DNA of 64,000 nucleotides. Origin: Aurifilum marmelostoma. Taxonomy: Eukaryota > Ascomycota > Sordariomycetes > Diaporthales > Cryphonectriaceae. A model generated the notes under the pieces. It searched no databases. It was not told the DNA's origin and saw nothing but the letters and a program-made list of their open reading frames with translations. Positions 11,837 through 22,132 of the stretch are shown here, piece by piece (the first letter of the stretch is position 1; each line of letters begins with the position of its first letter). Made by a program: the position numbers and the translations under genes. The stretch covers positions 930,001 through 994,000 of the forward strand of contig JAMXSV010000007.1 in NCBI GenBank assembly GCA_027559495.1, read 5' to 3'.

Positions 11837-14338
11837 TTAGCTGAGGAGGCCAAACAATAAGTTGCTCCTCTTCCAGTACTCCTGCGAGGCCTTATGCAGC
11901 CGTTGACGTGCCGAGGCGTCATCAATGTCCGTCCCCTTCCATATGGCCTCTTCCAGCGCCTTGAATTCATCTGCAGGGATAGAGCACCTCAACAAGCCAA
12001 TGTCAAAGAGCCATTGCACCAACAGGTCTTTGCGTAGCTGGTCAGCCGCGGCCTTCTGGGCAGCCTCTTCTGCGACCTGCTCTGCCTTGTCTGTCTCGTC
12101 ACCCTGGGCTGCTTCTTCGCTATCGCCCTCTTTAGCCGCCTCGCCGACGGCAGCAGGCCCCTCCTCTTCCGTTTTAGATTTCTCGTCTCCCCCAATAGGT
12201 TCGGGTTGCGCGAGGTGGGCCTCCAGTGCTTGCGTCCAGCGGTTCGAGAGTTCCTTGCCCACAACTTCCTTCAGAATAGCGACAGCTGTTGGGCTCCAGA
12301 GGTCCGTCCCGGCATCGCTCATGGCCATGATCAGACTCCGCAGCAGCCTGAAGATCCCAGGAGACGGGGATGTCGGCAGCTCAGGGCTTCCCTCCCAAAG
12401 ACTTCGGCCGACAACTCCCTTTGACGCCAGAGCTTTGCTCGCAAAGTCGTCCACTGGCGCGATAGCCACAGCATGTGCGATCTTCTCCTGCAGCGAGGGT
12501 ACCATTTCAAGCCCAAAACCCTTGACGGCATCAAGCTTTGGCAGTTTTGCTCGAATGTCGCGCAATACCCGCAGGAGATACATGGCAACCGTGCCGCTCT
12601 TGTCCCCATCCGCATTGGCTGTCCACAACTCAGACAACTGCTTGTCAAGTTCCCTGAAGGCTCTTTCCAGCGCAACATCCAGCCTCTGCTGCAGCTGAGC
12701 AGGATCATCACGGCTCAGGGCCTGCTGTCTCTGATCGATGGTCTCCTCGTCCTCAATCTCGTCTACGTCGTTATCCCACCTCTGCCTCTTCAGCTGCTCC
12801 ACCACCTCCTCGACATCATCAATCACCGAGGCCCACGACTTGTATCCGGTGACTGCACGCGCGACGGCGTCGTTGCGCCCGTACAACCGGCCAATCACGT
12901 CCTGCGAGAACGGGCCTGCGCCATGGCGCAGGTCCATGTCGAGCGAGCCCACGTCCCAGAGCCGCTGCTGCGCATCCGTCACGCCCGCGCGCCAGACGTC
13001 GAGGGTAGACGCGACCTCGGACCCGACGAGGCGCAGCTTGTGGACCTTGGCATCGAGCACACCCATGACGTGCGTATTGATGGTCTGGCGCAGCTCGTCG
13101 AGCATCACGGACGGGTCGAAGCCGCGCGCCTTGCCACCGTCGCGTATCCAGAGCTGCAGCACCTCGGTACGCATCTCCGTCAGAGTCTTGAAGTCAGTCG
13201 TGCGGTCCAGTGTCCTCTCGAGCCCGGCGAGCAGAACCTCACTGCCCTTGGATGACCAGCTTTTCAGCATCTCGACGGCCAGCTTGCCGTCTAGATCACC
13301 ATGCGCCATCGACGGCTTGAAATCCCGTATCTTTTCGCTGCACCAGCGCTCGTAGATGTCTAGCCGTAGCCCTTCCGTGTCGCGCAGCGCTGCGCTAGAC
13401 AGGAGAGTTTCCTTCTTCAACGATGCTATCGCCTCGGCGAGCTTGTTGGGCACAAGGAATTGTACGTCGAGTATGGTCTTGGTGTAAAGTTCCAGGCCTC
13501 TCACCACGTCCATGGTGCTCCTGTGTTCCTCAACTTCGAAAACAGAGGCCATAGCGCTGCCTCGCACGTCGAGAAAGTGCCTAACAACGTCGCGAATTCC
13601 AGAGTTGGTAGCCATACTGTACGCACAGAGAGCCTTGAGAACAAGATCCCGGCTCGTCGTCTCGCCCACAGCCTCGAAGACCTTATCGGTGCTCTTTCGT
13701 AGTCGTCTCCGAAGCCTGTCCAAGTTCTGAACCGAGGATTCGATCATAGTCTTGTCCTGAGCATCAGGCTTGTTCTTATCAAAGCTCCTGACCAGGAGTC
13801 GTCCCAGCACCAGCACTTTTGCCGCGACCACCAGCTGCTCCTCGTCCACCACCGCCTGATTGTTGTTCTCCTTCTTGTTAGAGCTCTTCAGCAGGCGTGT
13901 CAACACAAGGACACACCCGGCCAGCAACTTTGCCCTCGCCACGCCTCCGAGGTCCCTCCTCCCGCTCCCACTCTCCACCAGGCCCTCCCGCTCTGACGTG
14001 AACCTCGCAAGGCCGCTGACCTTGCCTCCCACGACGCCCCTCCCGCACCGCGCGCCCATCGTGCCCAGGATCGCCTGCACATCGTCCATATCGCCCCTCA
14101 TGCGCACTATCGCGTCGGCCGTGCCCAGCAGCTCCCGGTAGCTGCCGCCGACCTGTGTGCGCAGGCGGGCTTTCTTGTCATCGATGGCGAGGTGGATCTG
14201 CTTGTGTAGGGCGCGGATTTGCGGTAGGGTGTAGGACGGAGGGGTCTGCCTGGTGGAGGAAGAGGAAGGGGCGGCAGAGAAGATCTGGGCGGACGAGGTG
14301 AGGGTCGTCAGGTCGACGTCAGGGAGGTTTGCAGCCAT
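11837..14338 (-). CDS. COG1: Conserved oligomeric Golgi complex subunit 1
   Basis: A single exon of 833 codons. The start MAANLPDVDLTTLTSSAQIF and the following segment LPQIRALHKQIHLAIDDKK, then GSYRELLGTADAIVRMRGDM, are the conserved N-terminal coiled-coil region of Cog1 (Vps51/Exo84-like). Cog1 belongs to lobe A of the COG tether, which captures retrograde vesicles at the Golgi. A low-complexity acidic stretch (SKTEEEGPAAVGEAAKEGDS) lies near the C-terminus. The frame stays open 29 codons upstream of the chosen ATG, but 14338 matches the family start. No intron or break is seen. Confidence 0.9.
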   Translation of the reverse strand: MAANLPDVDLTTLTSSAQIFSAAPSSSSTRQTPPSYTLPQIRALHKQIHLAIDDKKARLRTQVGGSYRELLGTADAIVRMRGDMDDVQAILGTMGARCGRGVVGGKVSGLARFTSEREGLVESGSGRRDLGGVARAKLLAGCVLVLTRLLKSSNKKENNNQAVVDEEQLVVAAKVLVLGRLLVRSFDKNKPDAQDKTMIESSVQNLDRLRRRLRKSTDKVFEAVGETTSRDLVLKALCAYSMATNSGIRDVVRHFLDVRGSAMASVFEVEEHRSTMDVVRGLELYTKTILDVQFLVPNKLAEAIASLKKETLLSSAALRDTEGLRLDIYERWCSEKIRDFKPSMAHGDLDGKLAVEMLKSWSSKGSEVLLAGLERTLDRTTDFKTLTEMRTEVLQLWIRDGGKARGFDPSVMLDELRQTINTHVMGVLDAKVHKLRLVGSEVASTLDVWRAGVTDAQQRLWDVGSLDMDLRHGAGPFSQDVIGRLYGRNDAVARAVTGYKSWASVIDDVEEVVEQLKRQRWDNDVDEIEDEETIDQRQQALSRDDPAQLQQRLDVALERAFRELDKQLSELWTANADGDKSGTVAMYLLRVLRDIRAKLPKLDAVKGFGLEMVPSLQEKIAHAVAIAPVDDFASKALASKGVVGRSLWEGSPELPTSPSPGIFRLLRSLIMAMSDAGTDLWSPTAVAILKEVVGKELSNRWTQALEAHLAQPEPIGGDEKSKTEEEGPAAVGEAAKEGDSEEAAQGDETDKAEQVAEEAAQKAAADQLRKDLLVQWLFDIGLLRCSIPADEFKALEEAIWKGTDIDDASARQRLHKASQEYWKRSNLLFGLLS

Positions 14339-14802
14339 TTTGAGTGTCTGGTTGGGCTGGTCGACAATGGTAAACCGTGAGGTCGTCGATTTGGAGAATG
14401 CGGCAACGTTGTTGCGAGGTGCCAAGACTCTTATTGTATTATCATATCTCCTAGTGAATCGTCAGAATTGGCCCAATTACTTGAATCTGTTGGTGAGCTT
14501 TATTGCCGGGCTCGTCTTTGCTCGTCGTGGTTGTTGGGTTATGTTGTGAGCGGGTACTAGGAGACAGGTGCATTTTCCAAGCTCACATGCTGTCATCTCA
14601 GTGCAGAGCAGCAGCTCCCGGCCGGGACAAGCCGAGTCGGCACCGGTTGATCACACCCTGACAAGCAACACCACGCCAGTGCGTGTTGTAAGTTGACTGA
14701 TTTGAAAATGAATTGTGGAAAAACAAAAAAAAAAAACTGAGACTCATTCTTTTCGTACAGGTCTCATTTAAGGGCCATATGATGGATGTGTTATTCGAAT
14801 AT
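14339..14802. other. Intergenic, COG1 upstream / SAS10 downstream
   Basis: 464 bases between two minus-strand genes. It should hold the COG1 promoter and the end of the SAS10 transcript. An A-run (A12) lies near 14727. No gene is seen. Confidence 0.6.
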
Positions 14803-16680
14803 CTACAGCCTGACACTCTTGATGAGCCCCGTCTTGATACCTGTTGTCTCTCCCTGGTATCCGCCTGGGCCCTCTCCTCCCTGGTACACAGCCTTCATGC
14901 TCCTCAACTTCTTCTGCTTCTCCTCAAACTTCTTCCTCTTCTTCACTCTCGGGTTGCGCACATCCTTCTTCCTCCTTGGTGCCAGGCCCTTGTTCTTCTC
15001 TATCTGGTAGTTGATCTTCCGCTTGCCGTCCTCGCCAACCGTTTCCACCTCCACCACGCGGTCTGCTATGCTCGCCGCCGCAAGAGCCTCCTTGCGCGCG
15101 GCCTTGTCGTCCTTCTTGGCTTTGGTTCGGTGCGCAATCATATCGTAATAGTCGTCCTCGTCATCCCGCACTTGCTTGGCTACCTGCTCGTCGCCGCTGC
15201 TCTCGTCATCACCCAGCGCAGTGCCGTGCTTGGAATCCTTCTTGCCCCTGCGCTCGGCTTCAGCGTTGAGCCGGGCAGCACGATCCCTGAGACGCTCACG
15301 GTACGGGATGTCCAGATCACCACCTGCGTCCCGTCCTGCATCGGCACGGCGGCTGGCCTTCTGGACAATCTGCGACGTGTAGAACCGCAGGCTCTTCTTC
15401 TTTGCCGCCTTATCAGCAGCTGTCCCTGCATCCAGTGTCTCCTCCTCGCCGAAGTCTGAGCGGTCACCTGCAGCTGGCTTGACAGTCTTGGCCTTCTTCG
15501 CCTTCTTCGTCTTGGTGACAAGACCGTCCAGGTCGGCAAGAGATGCCTCAACAGCCTTCATCTTGGCCAGCCTCTCCTTCTCCGCCTTGGTCTTCTTCTT
15601 CTTCTTGCTGTCGCCGTTGATATCGGCGGCATTCTTTGCCTTCTTGACCATCTTCACTTCCCGCTCGGCCTCCGACATGTCATCGTCGATGGAGTCCAGT
15701 TCCAAGTCGCCAGCCAAGTCCGAGACAGGCTTCAAGTCCCTAATCTGCTGCCAGGCCTCCCGGCAGCTCACCAGGGTCTCCATGACCTCGTGGTCCCGGA
15801 GTTCTGCTGGGCTGAGCGAGATCCTAGGCTCGCTTGAGTCCCGCGACGGCGATGTCAATACGGCGAAGTAGCTCGCAAGTGCCGCGACATAGCATCCCAG
15901 AGTCCAATGCTTCGCCACTTCCAGTGATTGTGCCGGCTTGCCCTGTGCCTCCTTTTGTGACTGGGCAAGCTGCGGTTGCAGCCTCTGAAACTCCTCAACG
16001 AGAGGGACAAACTCGGGATACCTCGCCTGTAGCAGCTGGTACCTCTCGGCAGGGCTCATATCATCCGTGACCTCGATATCCTTCAGCTCTTCCGTGACAA
16101 CATCGGCCCCATCTTGGGCCTCTTCCGCCGGCGCGACCCATTCGTCCTCGTCGAAGATGAAGTCTGCCTCGTCCATTTCAGCCAACTTCTTCTGCTGCAG
16201 CCTCTTGGCCTCGGCCTCCTCTTCTAGAGCGTCTGCCTCCGTCTCGATGGCATCGGCGTCGTAGTACTCCTTTTTCGAGTCACCCCACCAGCCCTCGTCG
16301 GCCCCGTCGTCACCAGCCTGCTCCTCCTGGTCGGCATCCTCAGCAATTCCACCTTCCCTCTTCTTGATCTTTTTCGCCTGGGCCTTGGCGGCCTTTTGCA
16401 GCTCCTGGTACTCATCCTCCTCGTCGGATTCGGAGGTGTCGTCCCCACGCAGGACTTCTTCGTCGGATGCTTCGAGGAACTCGTCTATCCGGTCGTTGGT
16501 GCGAGCACGCTTGGATCGTGGCTCATCCTCGAGCATGATCTTGTCCTTGTCAAGGAAGTACTGCTCCTGGTCGTCTGCAACGTCCTCGTAGCTGCGGATG
16601 GCGAGGCGCGCGTCGGCAGGATTAAGCTCTCTTGGGCCTGACGGCGCCGAGGCGCGAGTCGCCTTTCTCTTTTTGGCCAT
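14803..16680 (-). CDS. SAS10: SAS10/UTP3, small-subunit processome component
   Basis: A single exon of 625 codons starting MAKKRKATRASAPSGPRELN. The N-terminal half is strongly acidic (FLEASDEEVLRGDDTSESDE). A Sas10/Utp3/C1D-type helical segment follows around YQLLQARYPEFVPLVEEFQR. Lysine-rich linkers come next, and the C-terminus is the Sas10 signature: YQIEKNKGLAPRRKKDVRNP, then RVKKRKKFEEKQKKLRS and the end TGIKTGLIKSVRL. In yeast the protein is a U3 processome member needed for 18S rRNA maturation and was first found through silencing. ATG 16680 is preferred to the in-frame codon three positions upstream because it has the better context and family fit. Confidence 0.92.
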   Translation of the reverse strand: MAKKRKATRASAPSGPRELNPADARLAIRSYEDVADDQEQYFLDKDKIMLEDEPRSKRARTNDRIDEFLEASDEEVLRGDDTSESDEEDEYQELQKAAKAQAKKIKKREGGIAEDADQEEQAGDDGADEGWWGDSKKEYYDADAIETEADALEEEAEAKRLQQKKLAEMDEADFIFDEDEWVAPAEEAQDGADVVTEELKDIEVTDDMSPAERYQLLQARYPEFVPLVEEFQRLQPQLAQSQKEAQGKPAQSLEVAKHWTLGCYVAALASYFAVLTSPSRDSSEPRISLSPAELRDHEVMETLVSCREAWQQIRDLKPVSDLAGDLELDSIDDDMSEAEREVKMVKKAKNAADINGDSKKKKKTKAEKERLAKMKAVEASLADLDGLVTKTKKAKKAKTVKPAAGDRSDFGEEETLDAGTAADKAAKKKSLRFYTSQIVQKASRRADAGRDAGGDLDIPYRERLRDRAARLNAEAERRGKKDSKHGTALGDDESSGDEQVAKQVRDDEDDYYDMIAHRTKAKKDDKAARKEALAAASIADRVVEVETVGEDGKRKINYQIEKNKGLAPRRKKDVRNPRVKKRKKFEEKQKKLRSMKAVYQGGEGPGGYQGETTGIKTGLIKSVRL

Positions 16681-17304
16681 GGTTGTCACTCTCCCTCTAT
16701 TGATACTTGGAAGGGCCGCAAAATTCGAGGGTGGCGTGTCAAAGAAGAAGGGGGGGGAAAGAAGGAGAAAAAAACGTTACACGGAATTGCCCGGCAGTAG
16801 ACTGGGTTGGGTTGGATAATTGACCAGCCAAAAAATTTCCAGGGCTTTTGCGAAGGCAAGACCAGATGGTTCCACTAGAAAAACTTATCGATAAGAGTAG
16901 CTGCCTGCACCATGCTTCCTTCTGGATGCAGGGGGGTACTACAGCACGCACATAGTGGTACTAATGTGGTACTTCCTCTACCACTGTGAGTACATTACAT
17001 ATCTAGTACACAATTGTAGTCTACACCCTCAGGGTCCTCAGCCTCACTCACAGGACTCTCCTCTCCTGTCGCATTTCATCCATCCCCTCACTTTTGTGCT
17101 ACCTTGATAATTTCCAGGGCCAATCAGGATCGACACGGCTCAGCTACCCTCTCGATAAATGAGACGTGGCGGTTGGGGGCTTTGTCTGCGCAAATTAGCA
17201 GAGTAGGATTGTTGGGCCCAATAAACAACTCTTGCTTGATTGACAGATCCTCTCCTCCTCAGCTCGGCCCAACACCTCAACCTCTGCTGCCATCGAGCAA
17301 GGTT
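16681..17304. promoter_or_regulatory. Divergent promoter region, SAS10 / KDSR
   Basis: 624 bases between two divergent starts, so both promoters must fit here. A TAC/GTAC-rich block lies at 16935-17015 and a pyrimidine-rich strip at 17040-17100. No coding frame is convincing. Confidence 0.6.
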
Positions 17305-18522
17305 ATGGACTACATCAAGTCGGCCAAAACGTCTCACCTGACTGCGGCTGCTGCAGGCCTCTTGGCGCTCACCATCGCATCCACCATGGGTCTCTTTAGT
17401 AAGAATCAGATGCCCGTGGAGGGCAAGGTACGCCTGGCACCTGGATTTATTATGCTTTGGGAATGCAAATGACTGATATGAGGATTTCGAAACATTGTAT
17501 TTAGACTGTCTTGATCACAGGAGGTTCCGAGGGTATGGGACTGAGCGTGGCGTGTCAACTCGCCGCCAAGGGAGCAAATGTCGTGATCGTATCACGCAGC
17601 GCTGAGAAGCTCGAGAGGGCACTTAAGCAGGTCTCGGTAAGCAGCTGGAAACCCCTCTCTTGTGATTTTTGGTACCCTCTTCAAGCCGTGGCTGACACGA
17701 ATACTCTACTCTACTCCTGCTCAACAGGCTGCCGCCAAAACATCCTTGCAACGCTTCCACTCCATCCCTTGTGACGTCTCTCAACCAGACTACGCCCCCT
17801 CTGTCGTCTCCCAGGTCACGGAGTGGAACAACGGCCAGGCCCCCGACATAGTCTGGTGTGTGGCCGGGATGAGCACCCCGATGCTCTTCCACGATGACCG
17901 CGTCATGCCCGAGATGCGCCGCGAGATGGACGTCAACTTCTTCGGCGCCTCTGAGATGGCCCACGCCATCCTGCGGGCCTGGTGGTCCCCGTCCAACCGC
18001 TTCCCGGCCGACCAGCCCAAGCACCTCATCTTCACCGCGTCGGTCCTCGCCCTCTACGGTGTGGTGGGCTACACCACCTACAACCCTTCCAAGTGGGCCT
18101 TGCGCGGCCTCGCCGACACCTTGACGCAAGAGGCTCTGTTGTACCCGGACCAGCCCGTCAAGGTCCACCTCGTCATGCCGGGTACCATCCTGTCGCCGGG
18201 CTTCGAGCACGAGCAGCGCGTCAAGCCCGAGATCACTCTCCAGCTGGAGAAGGACGACCCGCAGCAGACCCCGGACGAGGTCGCGCGCAAGTCCATCGCC
18301 GGCCTCGAGGCGGGCCAGTACTATGTGACCGTCGCGCTGCTAGGTCATCTGATGAGGTGGGCTGGGCTGGGGAGCGCGGCGAGGAACAACATCCTCGTCG
18401 ACACCATCATGATGTGGATCATGACACCCATCTGGTTGATCGTCCAGGCCGTTTTGAATGGTGATATCAAGAAATTTGCCAAGACCAAGGGGCATCCGAG
18501 TACATATCCTAGGAAGGAATAG
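17305..18522 (+). CDS. TSC10: 3-ketodihydrosphingosine reductase (SDR family)
   Basis: Exons 17305-17427, 17505-17636 and 17728-18522 (349 aa); all introns have GT-AG borders and fall between codons. An N-terminal hydrophobic stretch (AAAAGLLALTIASTMGLF) precedes the Rossmann motif TVLITGGSEGMG. The catalytic set follows: Ser in TASVLALYG and YNPSK (Y-x3-K). Near the end MMWIMTPIWLIVQAVL is a second membrane segment, as in KDSR/Tsc10. The enzyme reduces 3-ketodihydrosphingosine with NADPH at the ER, the second step of sphingolipid synthesis. Order, spacing and both membrane segments fit Tsc10 rather than other SDRs. It converges with the next gene, 300 bases away. Confidence 0.9.
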
Positions 18523-18822
18523 GTGCGGTCTGTGCATACACCTGTACTTGTAATCAAATTTCAATTTCTTCTTACAAGCAACGATCAAGGGCACCCAAAG
18601 ATACTGGGTCTTTATAGCAGAGCATTGAAAGTGTGGGCTATAAGTCCAGTACACCCATTCAGGGACACGTTGGCAAGGTCTCGGAGGAGACTATTTTTTC
18701 GCTGCTGGATACGGGCAGCAAATTCATGGAATATATTCATAAACAGAGTAGAGATCATTAGGTCTGAACGAGAGAGTGGAGGTAACCATACTAAGTGCGC
18801 CTTATTCGACACCTGACGCGGT

Positions 18823-20307
18823 TCACCGCCAGAACCAACCCGAGGACCTGCCTGTAGTGCTTGCAATTTTATCCTTCTCATCCTTCGGATCCTGGCAAAC
18901 GACACCTGAAGATCGGGTCTGATCTGCCTGCACCGAGGCCTGATTCTCCTTGTCCGAAGAAGGGTGAACGCTGTACCGAGACTCACGGCTGATTTCGTTG
19001 CCGTCCTTGTCCAATTTCCTGGTTTCAATCTTTTGGTGGACATACCCAAACATGTCGACGTGTTGGGTCGTTGATCTGATCGTTCTGCCATCCGGCTCGT
19101 CATGAGTCACGACCTCCGTTTGTGGCGACTGTCCCGACTGCGAATGTCCAGCGGGCCAAGAAGTCTCCGCCTCTTCATTCTTGCGTGTATCATGTGTTGT
19201 CATGGCCTTGACGAAGTTTCTGAACGACGTATCCGCCTCTGCCACGGCGCTTTCAATAGCTGAAAAAAGGTCGTCCTCACTCGCAGGCTGTTGCTTTTCC
19301 TGCGGTACCTTATTATCATCGCTCCTCAAGAACGCATCGAGATCAAATATCTCCGATACGTCCTTCTTGAAATCCTCTGCAACCTGCTTCACCTCGCGGA
19401 AGATATCGGCAATGTTGAATGTGAAATCTTTATCCAGTTTCTTCATCGTCTCCTTCTTCCATTCCTCGAGATCCGCCGGGCATACCTCCTTCCTAAGCTC
19501 CTGTGCCATCTGTTCCATCTGGCGAACAAAATCTGCAGGGTTGAAGGTGAAATTCTTATCAAACTGCTTGAAAAGGTCATCTCTCCTGCTTTCGAATAGC
19601 TCCTGCTGCCGCCTTGCCTCCTGCAGCTCTAGCTCCGCAGCCTGCCTGCGCCGCTCGTCAAACCACTGCTCCACCGAGCTGGGGCGTTGCCCTGCGACCT
19701 GATGCTCGTCGAGTGCGGTCGTAGCAACTTCCTGGTCTCTCGAAGCGGGCTTCAGATCGGCCGCCGGCAGGGGGTTGTGCAGCAGGCCGCGATTCACGAG
19801 GCGACTTGCCCAGAACAAAGTGGGCTCCTCGCCATGTCTGAAGGCCTTGGCGACGATGCGCTTGTATTCGGCATGCCTGCGGAGATCCATCAGGGGCTGG
19901 CCGGAAGCGGCTGCCATGAGGTCCTCGAAGGCTTCCTCGAAGCCAAAGAGGTGGCCGCCGGCGGCTGCGACGTCGAAAGGTAGGTCATTGGGCACTGGTT
20001 GTGGCAGGTGGCGGAGGTTGTACGGGGAGTAAGGCGAAGACTGGGCCCAGTCATTCCAGTACTCAGTTGCTGATCGAAGTTCGCGATTGAAAGAACCTAG
20101 CGGCATCGCTCCCGTGCCAGAAGGGAGACTCGAAGCTGAATAAGGAGCTTGGGTATCCTCAGTTGGGGTGACGGATCGATGCGTGGAAAGAGGATCTGTC
20201 CCTGGCCCGCCTGTCAGAAGTGACAGCCCACTTCCAATACGTGCGTCAACGTGCTGCCTGAATCTGATGAAGGGGTTCTTTGGCGACTGAGGGTTGTCAT
20301 CGGGCAT
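18823..20307 (-). CDS. Unrecognised ascomycete protein with a duplicated DK(N/D)FTFN motif
   Basis: A single exon of 494 codons; I do not recognise the family. Residues 1-110 are Ser/Pro-rich. A more ordered part follows (HLFGFEEAFEDLMAAASGQP, about 119-138), then a charged helix rich in R/Q/E (215-245). Two copies of a 30-residue unit come next: 246-275, with FDKNFTFNPADF and EQMAQELRK, and 288-317, with LDKDFTFNIADIF and KQVAEDFKK. A conserved-looking C-terminal piece reads VDMFGYVHQKIETRKLDKDG. The end, SSGWFWR, is aromatic. No signal peptide or clear membrane segment is seen. The frame is open for 35 codons upstream of the ATG with a basic, acid-free composition, but without an ATG. The unbroken frame and skewed domain structure support a real gene. 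Confidence 0.8.
   Translation of the reverse strand: MPDDNPQSPKNPFIRFRQHVDARIGSGLSLLTGGPGTDPLSTHRSVTPTEDTQAPYSASSLPSGTGAMPLGSFNRELRSATEYWNDWAQSSPYSPYNLRHLPQPVPNDLPFDVAAAGGHLFGFEEAFEDLMAAASGQPLMDLRRHAEYKRIVAKAFRHGEEPTLFWASRLVNRGLLHNPLPAADLKPASRDQEVATTALDEHQVAGQRPSSVEQWFDERRRQAAELELQEARRQQELFESRRDDLFKQFDKNFTFNPADFVRQMEQMAQELRKEVCPADLEEWKKETMKKLDKDFTFNIADIFREVKQVAEDFKKDVSEIFDLDAFLRSDDNKVPQEKQQPASEDDLFSAIESAVAEADTSFRNFVKAMTTHDTRKNEEAETSWPAGHSQSGQSPQTEVVTHDEPDGRTIRSTTQHVDMFGYVHQKIETRKLDKDGNEISRESRYSVHPSSDKENQASVQADQTRSSGVVCQDPKDEKDKIASTTGRSSGWFWR
19357..19572 (-). repeat. Intragenic duplicated 30-codon unit
   Basis: Codons at 19572-19483 and 19446-19357 encode two related units that share the pattern K-x-x-D-K-[ND]-F-T-F-N-x-A-D, followed by Q-x-A-[QE]-[ED]-[LF]-[RK]-K. 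The units are 12 residues apart and diverged enough at the protein level to be old. Confidence 0.75.
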
Positions 20308-22132
20308 CGTGTTCTGCTTTTGATGGCGAGTGGGGGAACTCGGGACAACCGGGCGACTCGGGGATGGTCGGCCTAGAGCAGAGCACGGCTTGCTTGAGGA
20401 GCTTAGGATCAAGTCGCTCGAGAAAAGTCAGTGTGAGGGTACAATAAGTGTGAGAAAACTATTTCTCCCGCACTCGTGGTGTTATCATCAAGTAAGGCAT
20501 TTATTCTCTTGATGATGACGACAACAAGGTGACAGAGGCAAAGTTCAATGCGGTGCTTCCCAGGTTCACATGTCAGGCGTTGCGGCCCCTCCCGCAAGTG
20601 GGGCCTACAGTAGGGCACTGCTCCCACGGAGCTGGGATTTTTTCCGTCCTGTCTTCCGCAACAGTACAATGCCCCAGACTAGCTGCGCCTCGTTCATCTG
20701 CCGCCTGGATGAGTGAGGCTCGTCATAACAAACTGTGTTCTTCATATGTTTTGCAAAGGACGAGATGTGGCTGTTATAGAGGCCTCAGAATACCATTCAA
20801 GATATTTCCTCGTCCCTGGCGGCGATCCCTCTGGACCTCTCCGCACAGTCTTATGATGATGCTAGGCTTGATGGAATATTACCCAATCTTGTAGACAGGT
20901 CAGAATTAGCGACAAGTGTCAAGCAGCGCTGAAGTTCTCTGCTAAATAGGATGCTGCTTTCCTTAGCACTGAGTGGGCCTGCTGTGAAGACCTCACCACT
21001 ATCTTCTTCGCCACCGCAGAACCACGGTTTCTTGCGAGCGAAGCAACCAGAACTGTATTCAAAGAGTGTATTGTGTTCTCTTTGGGGCAACATCTCAATG
21101 GAATGCACCGCGACGAGATATGCTGCGTAGATCCTGACATGCGGATCGAGATCCGTGGCCTTCTTCCTTCCTTTGGAACGAAGAGCATGTCAATTCCGAA
21201 CACATAAGAGAAACATGACTCATGATAAGTTCATTCAAGTCGACTCTTTCGAACAATTCATGTTATACACACTCGGAGCGCCCGTCATTCAGTCCACTGC
21301 AAATCCCCGAGGGTGCCGGATTTATGAAGAAAATATTCAGTGTACGAGTTTCTCCAGCCACTCGGGCCGTTCCAGGGTCCCTCCTCGATCAGGCCTGGGC
21401 ACCCATGGCAGCGGCTCTCCAGGGGCATGATCTCTAAGCCTACCAGTGCCAATTCCCCCTAGAAGCCTGCTGTACCCTACTGCATAGTGCGTCTACCAGC
21501 ACCACTAAGGTGAACATGACGGCATCGTCTGGCATGGGGGGTTCATGCAGCCCAACTCGAGGCCTTGATCTGATCTGACAGACCCCGACGATAAACCCCC
21601 TCCCTAGACCAATCGAATATTTCCTGCCCATTGACAACGACTTCGAAGCTTTAGCTGCTGCAGGCACGCTTTCTGCAGTCCGGCTTTTTTTCCTCCAGTC
21701 TCTGCTCTTGCTGCTGATCAGTTTCCATTTCCGATCTCGTGATTTATTGTGTTTTTTTTTATCCTTTGGGCATCTGGGAATTGAAGATAATCCATGCATT
21801 TTCTGGACCGCGTTTCATTTCTCTTCCTTCGGCTGTCGCCATCTATTCTTATCGACATTGAACTCAATCCGCTGTTGTCTGATTAGACTTTACCCCTTCT
21901 CGGACTTCTCGGCCCCAGGGAGCGAACTTCCCCCCTCAACGACCTCGCGTAACGACAGGAACTTTGCCGTGCGATCGTTCTCGCTCGTCAAGGGACCCCC
22001 AGCCCGCGAGAATCGAGCATCTAAGAGTGGTCGCAACTGTGCCTCCAGCACCCACGTCTACCCATGATACTATCCAGATCCAGACGATACTCGAGTCCTC
22101 GGCCAGCCGCGACTGACGGCCTCTGAGCGGCC
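20308..22132. promoter_or_regulatory. Divergent intergenic region, unrecognised gene / NIPA-like gene
   Basis: 1.8 kb between divergent starts. No supportable gene is seen; the frames of up to about 121 codons have no domain. A T-rich and pyrimidine-rich strip (21685-21845) suits the 5' leader of the NIPA gene. A CCTCGG hexamer lies at 22097-22102. Confidence 0.5.

Noticed and set aside
12473..13355. Plus-strand frames inside COG1
   Set aside because: Antisense shadows without domains; COG1 is conserved on the minus strand.
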